A stretch of 64,000 bases of DNA from Watersipora subatra (taxonomy: Eukaryota; Bryozoa; Gymnolaemata; Cheilostomatida; Watersiporidae), in contig NC_088709.1 of NCBI RefSeq assembly GCF_963576615.1, positions 17,742,150 through 17,806,149 on the forward strand. Direction: 5' to 3'. The translations under genes were made by a program, and so were the position numbers. The notes under the pieces are model-generated. The model had not been told where the DNA came from, made no database searches, and saw only the letters and a list, made by a program, of their open reading frames with translations. Positions 1 to 12,500 of this stretch are shown here, one piece after another (positions within the stretch are counted from its first letter, which is position 1; every line of letters begins with the position of its first letter).

Positions 1-352
1 TAAACAGATAGGCCTATCTCTTTTAATTTTATGGGATAATGAATAGTTGTGGTTTAATATATTGCATGTGAGGCGGTGGAAATCAATATTACAGGTAATT
101 TAATGAGAGAGTTAAATACCCTAAGGCCTAAACCATCACCCATCTAATGTTTTCAACATTTTACAGAGGTATCATATCTGGCAGTTGTCTTCTTTTTAAG
201 TTTATTTGGCTTATGACTGATTCATGCAAGCGAAAACTACAACCCCACACTTTGATGAGTAAACACGTGAACACTTGGAACCACTATAATCAGCTTCTGT
301 AGCCAAAGGTTCTAGAACTGACAACTATAAGCAGGTGCTATGTTCTTTGCAG

Positions 353-509
353 ACAGTGTTGATATCCTTGGATGGTTTTCGATGGGACTATGTTAGCAAA
401 ACCTCAACTCCAAACTTTGATAAATTCATAAGGGAAGGCGTTCATGTGAAGCAGGTGACAAATGCATTTGCTACTCTAACAATGCCAAACCACTGGACAC
501 TGGTGACAG
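353..509 (+). CDS. ENPP copy 1, exon with nucleophile
   Basis: Follows a TTTGCAG acceptor in phase 0 and ends in phase 1 before GTAATA. Encodes TVLISLDGF through LVTG, including the first zinc-binding Asp and the catalytic Thr (codon 479-481). Confidence 0.93.
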
Positions 510-3500
510 GTAATATCTATATTATATATACATTTTAACATACATTAGTTAATTATGAGAAACTAAAAAAGACGTTATTAAACTATATTCACCTTATAAG
601 TTTAAGAGAATCTTTCATCAATCCTTAGTAAATTTTATCAGAAAGTATCGGTATTTCTTTATCACTTGCGATTGTTTTTGATGTTTAAGGTGATCTGACT
701 GCCAGGATGTTTCAAGATTAACATCTACAAAACATGATCCCAGTTAAAACACTCATATCAAGCGAAAGCGTGATTATGACATCTCTAGTTGCAAAAAGAG
801 ATGCGTAACACTGCAACTTGAGCGCAATAGCCAATATCAACTGTAATAGCGACAGCAACTAGTGATGTCATTTTGCTTGTGTTTTTCTTTTGAGCGTTTT
901 AACTGCAATCAAGTTTTATTGATTTTAATCTTAAAACATCCTGGCAGTTACATGACCTCAAACATAAAAAACAATCGCAAATAATAGAAAAACACTGACT
1001 CTTCCTGTTTGTTCCTGAACTCGTGCAACTTTATTTTTAACATCAGCTTTTCACATCAGTACAAGATTGTGAGTACAGATTATGAGGTGTACAACAGAGT
1101 ATCGCTAGCTATTCCATTATAAACATTTTCATGGTACAGTCATTTTTATTTTGACTTGAGCAGTCTCAAATTGCCAATGTTCCGAATTGCATAGTAACTA
1201 AACTTGCGCACAGCCCCAAATGCGAGTCATGGAAACAGTGAATATGATACACTGTTGCAGGTATGTATGAAGAAGACCATGGCATCATAGCAAACAAGTT
1301 TTGGGATCCTGTATGGAACAAAACTTATCAATTCAGCACAGAAAGTGAATGGTTCAACAACACTGAGCCTGTTTGGATCACAGCAGAGAAAGAAGGAAAG
1401 AAGACAGGGGCATATATGTGGGCTGGTGAGTGTTGAGAGAGTTTTAACCTTTCAAGGTCATTTATAAAAAAGCTTTATTAAGAATTTATAGGATTCTCTT
1501 GCAGCTCGTTTATCAATATATTCTATGAAATATGTACTTACAAGAACGTCTATATATTGCTACTTTTACAAGCGAACAAATGCACTTTTGAAAGCCATCT
1601 TACAAGCTTTAATTTGTTTTTTTTTATTATTTTCTATTGTTTTTATTATTTTTCTAATCACAGGAAATGAAGCGACGTACGATGGACAAACAGCCTCTAT
1701 CGTTATCCCCTTTGCGTACAACGCAGAGTTTGAAGACAGCATGGAAGTTGTTGTTCAGTGGATGGCAGAAGAGGAAGTTGACTTTGCATGTCTTTATACT
1801 GACCAACCAGACAGCGATGGCCATAAGTGAGTCCATGAAAGTCTGTTTACTTTGCATTTATTTATTTTATTTTTTATTATTTTTATTATTTTATGGAAGT
1901 ATTTTTATAACTTTCTTCATATATGATTCATATATTACTAGTACCCTGGCAGTCTCGAGTCATGAGATATTGTCAGATGTGCAAATAAAGTGCAGCAAAT
2001 AATTATATGCACAATAGTTGTAAAAATCCTGCCAGGCGGTTGATCGATACAGGTGATAGAGCATTGGTCTACACGCCGAAAGTCACGAGTTTGGATTGCA
2101 TTAAAAGCAATGTTAACCAAACATTAAACATTTTTATTTAACATATACAACATTTACCATTCTAACTTTTAAACTTCATAACATGAGAAGTGTTTTTTGT
2201 TCAGTTCAAACGAATTAACAGAAAAAATAGAACAGTTGTAAAAGTTTTCAAACTTTTTCAAACAACTGTAACTTTTAAACATATCATGAGCGAAGTCTTT
2301 TGTTGAAATAAATTAAGAGAAAAACTAAAACTTTACAGGTGCTTAAATGTAAATGTGAAATCATTAGCGAGTAATGGATAAATATAATATATTTTGCTAC
2401 GATTACATGGATTGCTAAGGTTATTTGGAATCCAATTATATGATTTTAATTCATTCCAACAATGACATGATAAAGCGAAAATATCATATAGTGGTATAAA
2501 AACCGATACTAATTATTTAATGCAAACACCTTCTGGTAAAAATCATCAAAATTATCCTCATTAAATATAGTATTAATACAATATGTTAACCTTAGTAACT
2601 ATGGTTACCTACAATAAATTTAGTGTATTTTGTGGTTATGATTTGCAAGAAAATGTAACATTACAACGTACTGCGTGCAGTACGTACCATAGGGAGTTCT
2701 TAGCTTTGAGACCTTATTCTATTAACCTTATTTTTATAAATTTAATTTACTAAACACACACTTGAAGGAAGTTTTAGTATGTATTTTACTAAACTTCAAA
2801 CCTTTAACTAAAGTTTTATCACTTATCTGTTTGCGAATTCATTTATACCATAACAATTAACACTGAACTGAGCTATTGAGCAAAGAATTTTTATTTTAGG
2901 CGTTGTAAGGAGTATTTTAACAGATAGCATATTAAAATTTTTGTTATTTCGTCGTAATCAGTACACCAATCACCAAATTTTAATTTCAAAAAAATTATTG
3001 TTGTTATCAAAAACAAATCTGCCCTAGTATAGCGAGGACTAAAAAGCATTGTGTTTTATACAGTTCGGCAAAAAATATTTTATAACAGTGCAACGTAACC
3101 CGCAGGCGCAGTGCATCAATTAATACGTCATTTAGTGTGTGCAATATGGTACGTACATACAAAATGTATATATGGTAGATCAATGGAATTATAACAACTG
3201 AGTGGTCTTGTGGTTAGATGGTAAATTTAAAAACTTGCAACAAATCCAGCATGAAGCAAGATTTTCATTTCAAGATTTTAATAACTATAGCTGGACAGAC
3301 AGAATCACAGACGTTCAAACTTTGAGATTTATATAGATTAGAAAAACTTTGCTTGATATAAGAGAAATACTAGCGGTGAAAAAATTACTCTCTGCCTTTC
3401 TAATAAAAATTACACTACTTTAAGTTGAGAGACTCCTTGGAAATTTTTAGTTTCATTAAGATTTGTCTTCCCTTGCTATTAGTACCCGGTTCTCAGGATA

Positions 3501-6500
3501 GCTCAGATAGTTAGTAACAACTACTCATATAGCTGTGCTGTAGCAGCCAGATCGTAAATTGAACAAAATTTTTGTAGGTTTTATCAGAGAGTATTGGTAT
3601 TTTTCTATCATTTGCTATTGTTTTTGATGTTTGAGGTGATCTGACTTCCAGGATGTTTCAGGATTAAAATCAACAAAACTTGATCGCGGTTAAAACACTC
3701 AGGCAACCTTGACACAACCTTAACCCAGGCCTGTAACAGTCCTGCTACTGCCTTGCAACAGTACTGTCACAGTCTTATGACAGGTTCGTCATCGGAAATC
3801 AACGGTGTCTGCTGAAAAGTGTCATCAAAATCTCTGACAAATCTTTTAGCACAACTAGTCTCTGTGAGCTCAGTTTATAGCTGCCGTCTGTAATTACAGA
3901 TTATGTTTGTATGTCAAACTATCAACTGAAGTACTGCATAAAATTTGAAATTTGCTGATAACCACCCGTACACAGATGAAACAATTGTAAGGTTTTTCTG
4001 CAAACAGAAGGCTCTACAGTATTTTTACCGCCTGACAGGGGTAAATGCTTCTCTGAGCCCAGCAATTCACATACAAATATTAAATTTGCTTGTGAAGTTA
4101 AACCGTCAATTATTATCTATGAGCTTGTCTCTAAATCTAACTGAGCTCAACTGTAAAACTTAACTTAGCTTGTAGATAAACTTTATAAGTATAAATTACT
4201 CATTCAAGCTTATAAATTGTTTCACTCTAGTAGCTCTGTATCACTATTGCATTACCATACTCGCCATCAATTACTACCACTTCCTGTTCCCAAACATCTA
4301 GCATCTGCTGGTCAAAGATCCTATAATTTCGCTACAATTTGCTATGCAAAGGTTTCTATAACTTGCGCTGTGGAATAAGCTGCCGACTGTTTTAAGACAA
4401 ATAAAATCCCTAGGAAAACTTAAGGTGGAGCTGAGGCTCTATCTTCACTCTGTCGGGTGATCGTTGTTATCTTGCTTTGTGCTGCTGACTCGGGCTCACG
4501 TACTGCTGACTTTGCCATTTCGCATCATCATCTCTTCGGGTTATCTCTTTTTTACACACCTGACTATATGTTTTCTGCTCTTTATTATTATAACTTAAAT
4601 CTGTGTATATTTTTGGTTTGCTTGATGAAATACACACACACATTACATTACATCACACACACCCACGCACTCGCGTGCTCGCACGCGCACGTGCACACAC
4701 ACAGGTCTGAACTTAACTGGGAAAATATTTGGGCAACCAGATGGAACCTTCACTATGATCACAGCTGTGTCTTTCCGTATGCCCGAGACCACTGTTGGAT
4801 GTTGGAAAAAGAGACAGCATTGTACAGGATTTGCACTCACAACATACAGTCTTGTAGACTAGCTCTAACACCTGCACCAATTGAACACCTCTCATTGTAG
4901 GATAATTGTACACTTACTTATTACACCTGACAGTCTCTCACGGCGCACTGGATTGCCAGAGTACTATTTAATGATAATAAAAATCATCGTTTTTTTAAAT
5001 AGGTTTCTACAAAAATCAATGTACAGCTTTTGAAACTTATTTCAAACTGTTAGCAAATGGTTGCATTTAGTAAACTGGCTCTCTCAAGTACACTACAAGC
5101 ACATTTAGTAAACTGACACTTTAAAAGTATACTACTAGCACATTTAGTAAACTGACACTTTCAAGTACACTACTAGCACATTTAGTAAACTGACACTCTC
5201 AAGTACACTACTAGCACATTTAGTAAACTGATACTTTCAAGTACACTACTAGCACATTTAGTAAACTGACACTCTCAAGTACACTACTAGCACATTTAGT
5301 AAACTGACACTCTCAAGTACACTACTAGCACATTTAGTAAACTGACACTCTCAAGTACACTACTAGCACATTTAGTAAACTGACATTCTCAAGTACACTA
5401 CTAGCACATTTAGTAAACTGGCTCTCTCAAGTGCACTACTAGCACATTTAGTAAACTGGCACTCTCAAGTACACTGCTAGCACATTTAGTAAACTAGCAC
5501 TCTCAAGTACACTACTAGCACATTTAGTAAACTGGCTCTTCAAGTAAACTACTAACACATTTAGTACACTGACACTCTCAAGTACACTACTAGCACATTT
5601 AGTAAACTGGCTCTCTCAAGTACACTATTAGCACATTTAGTAAACTGGCACTCTCAAGTACACTACTAGCACATTTAGTAAGCTGGCACTCTCAAGTACA
5701 CTACTAGCACATTTAGTAAGCTGGCACTCTCAAGTATACTACTAGCACATGTTGATGTCAATCTCCAGTTGTTGAGGTTCCTATGTCTCTAGACACCGAC
5801 ATGTCTAGCCAAGATCACTGGGCCATTGTTTGGGCAACAAGCTAAACAGACAGCATACTTGATATTCGAGTGGTTGCTCACAAACACAGTCAGACCTTGA
5901 CCCCAATCCCTGACCTTGCCTTAACCCTGCCATTACTTCTTAATTTTGAAAGTATACAGAGTTTTTCTCTGCTGATGCTGCCCTCATATGCTGAACAAAA
6001 TCACAACTTGGTTTGAGTTACTATGTATATTTGAACAAATACTTGTTAAAATTTCACTAAGTATATCAGAACATCTGTATGTAGTAGTAATCATAAAACT
6101 GGTTTCCACTGTACAGTGGACGCTCCTACAACATAAATAATCTGTTCCAGGAATGTATACATTATAGGCAATTTACGTTGCAGGAACAATAAAATACATG
6201 TAAATTGCCTAATCTGTTTCAAGATCTTTTCATATTCACCCCTTTGGCCATGCAAAAAGGAAAAACATTCCTGAACTCTTTTAATTTGTAGGCTGTACCA
6301 TAACTGCAGAATTATTGGTTTGCATTAACAACTTTTCTCCTTTTTATGATCAATCTCACTGGTTTTATAGACTGTGATTCCAGTAAATTTACAACAAGTT
6401 GATGGGGGCTGCACATTTTTCGATGTTCATTTACAACGATTTGCTTATTTTTCTAAATGGCAAAGTCTATTCTGCAATGTAAAGTTAATAACAAATATTT

Positions 6501-9500
6501 TGTACGTCTACAATAAGGCAAATCAACAAAATATTTTTACTATGAAAAGCAGTTCTACCTTTCTGTTGTCTATCAATATCCAGGGGTCAAAGTTGGGATA
6601 AAAAGATTTTCGACAATACTCCAACTCGTGACATTAAGACTGGTAAACCGGCGCTGTAACAACTGCACCAACTGATCGCCTTTGTATTTATGAACAATTG
6701 CGCAGCTATCCTATTCGCCTTTTTGTCGACACATTTAACGATCTATTACGAATGTACTAGAATGGCGCAAAAGTTATTTAATAGATATAAAGCTAAATGG
6801 GCTGCATTTTTTCCTTCGTAAGTACTGTGAAATAAACTAACATTCAAATCGATTTTAAAAACTTGCTCGACTTGACACTTTAAGTTATATGAAACATTTT
6901 ACATAGCAGGAAGCAAAAACTTCACATAAATTTTTTTAAGTTATCTGGATTTTACACTTTAGAAGTATACGTTATAGGAGCGTCTACTGTATTTGGGAAA
7001 GTTATTCATAAATGCATATATACATTCCTTAAAAGCTCTGGAATGTCTGGTAAACCAATAAATTCTTTTCACTAAACAAAAATATATCTAGCAATGATTT
7101 AATAAGACAATAATACGAATTAAAGATGAAAAAGCTTCTATTTAACAATTTTAGAGTAAGATACTGCTATAAGTTCATGACATGAGTGGAGTTATCACAC
7201 CAATAAATAGAGTATTGTTCAAGTTTTGCTTGATTTTGTTCAGCTCTAGTTCTAGCCCTCTGTCCTAAAAAACTTAGCCTATTATAGCAGTATTAGACAT
7301 CTTGATGCTGTCTAAAATATTAGACTTATTTTGCATGACAAGCACATTCGATTATTGTGTATTTTCACATGTTACAAGTTTCACACAGCATAAATTTAGC
7401 ATATCTTGATGAGTTATCTTCTCGATACCTGAGAATGTACTTAGATTTCCACTTTGATACTAGAATATGATACGTTTTACTGATATGCAGTACAGTGGAT
7501 ACTCCTATAACGAAAACCTCCTTTTGCATAGATTCCGCTTAGTGCAAAGAATTTATGTAAAGTTTTTGCTTCGTATTACGTAAAAAATTCCACATAACAT
7601 ACGGCATCAAGTCGGAGGAAGTTCTCAAATATGATATGAATAGCAACAGTTCCCATAACTAGCCTTGAAAATATCATTTTTTCTTTTGTTGCACTTGGGA
7701 GAAAAAACATCTTGTAGGTATATCTTCATTATATATACTAGTACTCTGAGAGTTCAGTGTGCTGTAAGTGAGCATCATGTGTGGAGATAAAGTGCAGAGA
7801 ATAACTATGTGCACAATTATTCAGAAATACCTGAAGAGAGTCAACTTGTGCAGGTGCTAGTGTCTTTGTACCAAGCTGAATGTCCTGAGTTGGAGTCTCA
7901 TAAAAAGCAGTATTTTATCCTAGCCTCTAACCCTGGCACAATATATGTAAACAAATTATTCAGAAATACCTGAAAGCATTTTTATTGGTGCAGATGTTAG
8001 GGTGTCTGTCTGCTGAACTCAATGTCTCCAGTTGAATTCATGTTAAAAGCAATATTAAATTGTAAATGAAGTTCATATTCATTCATTTATTCATTCAATC
8101 TTTTATCCTAACCTCAGAGCCTGGCTTTGGACAAATGGGCCAATAAACAAGCACCACTCTTACTATAGTAAATATATAATTTTGTTTTGCTTTGTTTTAG
8201 ACATATACAATTTCTTTTATTTTTTCTCTAAAAAAGTGACCAAATCCATTCAAATTTACATTAAAGGTGTTAGCTTTTCTTAAAGGTTGACTTGCAACAA
8301 AATTCACATTACAGTTATTTGGTATCAAAAGGTTCACCATGTCTTACTCTGCTGTATTGTAGGAGCAAAATTAGTGAAAATGTGATTACAAGCTTTTAAA
8401 AGCTCAAAAACGAACAATTAATCGCCGCCATCCCGAAAACGCCGTAGTTTGGAATCTCTTTATGTCGATGACGTACTCAAGCAATTTGGTTATTGTTTTA
8501 ACACGTGATGTTATCAGATGAACTGAAAAGCCAATAAAATGCTCAATATAAAACTTCTCGTAGCACTAGTTTATGACAAACACTTCAGGTTTTACCGTAA
8601 ATCTCGTATAAAATATAGATGCTCGCTACTTTACAGTTTTGTTTTGGCTTGGTCTAATCATCTAGTCGTAATCTGATCATGTGACCCGTACTTGCTGCCA
8701 AACAGCGCGGAATAATTTCTGCAGCATTTTTTGACTATCCCAGGTGACCGACAGGCTTGTCATGTTTATCAAAGGAAGATATGCAATCCTTCGAGCTAAG
8801 GTTAAAAAATTAAATAAATTTTTACAGTAGGTTTTGAGATATCGTTGCTCAAAATGACAGCATTACAATGATGATGAAACAGATGCGTTTCATCATCATT
8901 GTAATAGATAGAAACAATAGATATGGTTTTAATGAATGCGAGAAGTATATTTGTGAAAATATTTCGACGAATGAGGTTGCATGAAAGTGTAAACATAAGC
9001 CATCTTGTTCAGCTATGTCCCATTTGAACCATTTTGGCAAGGGATTCTAATCTATGACTTTTTTGGGATGGCTGCGATTAACTGTTCGTTTTTGAGCTTT
9101 TAGCTTGTAATCACATTTCCACTAATTTTGTACCTACAACGCAGCAGAGTAAGACATAGTGAATCTTTCGATATCAAATAACTGTAATGTGAATTTTGTT
9201 GCAAGTCAACCTTTAATAGAAACGTAAAATTACCGTAATCATGAACCCAGTGAAAGGGTGAAAGGGATAAGAAAAAGAGAAAAGCTGTCATTATAAATCA
9301 ATAATCTCACAACTAGTGTACAGCAATTAAATTAAAAAGTTATGTTTCATTTTTCCTATTTGAAGAATCGATTAAGCTATTTACATTTGTTTTAAAGTTA
9401 GTGCAATGTAAATTCTGAGAGCGTAAACAATCTCGGAACGAATTATTTACATTGTAGGAGGGTCTACTGTACAAGTTAGCTAGTTCTATTTGCATAAGTA

Positions 9501-12500
9501 TTTAGTACAGGCTGTAACTTTGGCACATCAAATGATTTTGCTGTATCGTAAAAGTTTAGCATATCAATAGACCAGCCTCTCTACCTACAGATACGGCCCC
9601 AACTCGGAAGAAGTAAAAGAACGAATAAAGGCTATTGATAAAGTCTTAGGAAAGATGATGGATGAGTTTGATACACGAGGTCTGACTGATGAGGTCAACA
9701 TTCTCATAGCCTCTGATCATGGTATGACTGATGTGAACAGCTCTAAAATGATCAACCTTGGAGCCTACATTGACTTTGACGCAGATATTGAGTGGTCTTA
9801 TCTGAGCGCAATTGGCTTGATTATACCTAAACCTGGGAACCTAGATGAGGTAGGTCAGTGTTAGTTATACCTATAACTGGGAAACTCGATAAGGTAGGTC
9901 AGTGTTAGTTATATCTAAACTTGGGAATGTAGATGAAGTGGGTCAGTGCTAGGTATACCTAAACCTGGAAAACTAGATGAGGTAGGTCAGTGTTAGTTAT
10001 ACCTAAACCTGGAAAACTAGATGAGGTATGTCAGTGTTAGTTATATCTAAACTTGGGAATGTAGATGAAGTGGGTCAGTGCTAGGTATACCTAAACCTGG
10101 GAAACTAGATGAGGTATGTCAGTGATAGTTATACCTATACCTGGGAAACTCGATAAGGTAGGTCAGTGTTAGTTATATCTAAACTTGGGAATGTAGATGA
10201 AGTGGGTCAGTGCTAGGTATACCTAAACCTGGGAAACTAAATGAGGTAGGTCAGTGTTAGTTATACCTATACCTGGGAAACTCGATAAGGTAGGTCAGTG
10301 TTAGTTATATCTAAACTTGGGAATGTAGATGAAGTGGGTCAGTGCTAGGTATACCTAAACCTGGGAAACTAAATGAGGTAGGTCAGTGTTAGTTATACCT
10401 AAACCTGGAAAACTAGATGAGGTATGTCAGTGATAGTTATACCTAAACCAGGAAAACTAGATGAGGTATGTCAGAGCTAGTTTTCTCACACACATATTTT
10501 TCGTGCTTTAACCAGGCTAACAAAAAAATATTTGGTTTCAAAGCTTCATCTGGTTCCAGAAAAGGAGCCTTTTAAATACCCATCTGATTAGAAGCGCACA
10601 ATGGCCCTCAATGAACCCTTCCATGGCTTGCTGCCGTGAAACTAATGTAGCAATTCGTTTTGATAATCTACATGGGCTATTTGGTATATCAGTGCATCAT
10701 GCACAGGAAGACCTCGAATTTAGGCATAATGCAATACGCTCAGGTTTGAGGTAATTGCTAAGTGATTTGAAATTTTTGGGGTTTTACCGTAATTCTTTAA
10801 AAGTTACAAACAAATGGTTATTTTTAAAAGTTTTACAACTTCGCCTCGGTGTAGCTTTAGTAGCACGCAAATATAAATTGTGGCTATGCAATAGTGACAC
10901 TATAAATATAATTATCTTCTTCAACAAATTTTATATCTGAAACAGAAGTTACCATAGCAGGTAATGATTGGGTAGAGCCAAAGATAATGATGAGGAATGA
11001 TTGATCCAATTTAACGTTCAGACCTGGCGTAACAAAATACCTCAAATCTAGACAGAGACTTTATTACCCCTAGGTCTGAAAATTTGTGAAAAAATACACT
11101 GGGTATTTTAAGATAAATTCAAAAAGTATCAAATATAAGAACCAAAAATATAAATAGTTATTTTAATATTAAGTTCACATAGTCAAGTTAGACTGTCTCT
11201 GTCATCACCTGCACCTCCATTTATGTACCATCAGTTTCCTGTATCACCATGACTACGCCTCTGTTCAGCCTTCTCATGTAAAGTGAAGTGGAAACAACAT
11301 TTTGTCATTACTTACTCTTTCATTTTTTTGCCTTTAGCTTTTCACATGGCTTTATATGGTGGATTTATGTATACACTATATTTAATTAACCACAGTATCT
11401 ACTACGAAGAAAAAGCTGAAACAATTTAAACATATACAAGAAGGTTTGAGTGCGTGTTTAAAAAATTAACTCGCACACATTGCAGGTTTACACGACGCTC
11501 AAGGACGCAGAAACAACGGAGACACACATGAAGGTCTACAGAAAAGCTGACATACCTGATGACCTAAAATACAAGAATAACAGGAGAATAACAGACATAG
11601 TCCTAGTTGCAGAACCGGGATGGCTCTTTGCTAAGGTTAGTAATCGATGTTAGCATAACTTCAGAGTGTGTGCAAACAGAGTAATCTCAATAGCGTTGGT
11701 AGGAGTTGTCTGCTCTGGTTAACTATTACTGATAACTCTGTGGAATCTAAATATTATGACTAGGTGTGCTATGGTAAGCAATGAAACAGCACTTTTAGAT
11801 GGCAAAGATTACACAAATAGAAACTAGAGACATAGTCTTTCTAAATCGTTAAAGTAATTTAATAGGTTCCCTTCACGTTTCAGTGGGTGGTCTCTTTTGT
11901 TGATAGGTCTTAAGACAAAATCTTTCCGATGCCATCGTGTAACCTCAAAAGTTTTAAACAGTAGCAAAAGATTATCACTTTAATTTATTTTACACCATGT
12001 TACAATTAGAATGAAGAGTTTGTAGCCTTAGCTATTATATTCCTTAGCTTAATACATAAAATTCAAAAACCATTAGACCATCAAAATATGACAACAATCT
12101 CACCAGTGAATGACTGCTTGCCAATTGTATACACCTTCAGTCTTGTTTGTATGAACATACAACTTGAATATTTTATGTTCAAATTGATTTCCCAACATTG
12201 AACATACAATGTTGTGAAATCAATTTGCAAAACGATTTGATAAGTGATGTGAAAATGATGGAGGGGTTAGCCTGTTGTAAATCATTCAGTACATTTATGA
12301 AATATATGACCTTGTTTAGTTGGCCTTCCCTTCCTCCTCTCGCAGAATTCCAAATGACTAACATTTGTTACAATACTTTCCTTACTGTTAAAATGCTTCA
12401 TTCTTTTGCTTTTCATAATCCATGTTACTTGTTATACTGAGTTTATGGTTCTCAAAACTGTTGTATGTAGTTTACCTATAAATAAGTACTACTGAATGCC

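Larger units (their letters stand above)
7493..9469. mobile_element. TA-flanked element B (same family, inverted, with nested insertions)
   Basis: Left end CAGTGGATACTCCTATAACG, right end ATTGTAGGAGGGTCTACTG, flanked by TA (7491-7492, 9470-9471). Subterminal sequence matches element A in reverse. It carries the TTAA element at 8284-9212 and the SINE-like piece at 7738-8060. ENPP copy 2 has the uninterrupted site GCAGTACAAG near 32172-32181. Confidence 0.75.

Noticed and set aside
4457..4900. 147-codon ORF with His-rich centre
   Set aside because: Runs through the CA/CG simple repeat and follows a LINE relic in another frame; no domain.
5064..5750. Regular 38-bp repeats looking like a CRISPR array
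   Set aside because: Units are contiguous with no unique spacers, in a spliced animal gene.
9680..9700. CTGATGAGG as a hammerhead core
   Set aside because: It is coding sequence for L-T-D-E in ENPP, with no GAAA box or stems around it.
9655..9864. Independent small gene starting at an internal ATG
   Set aside because: It is the middle of an ENPP exon; the true frame extends upstream to the CTACAG acceptor.
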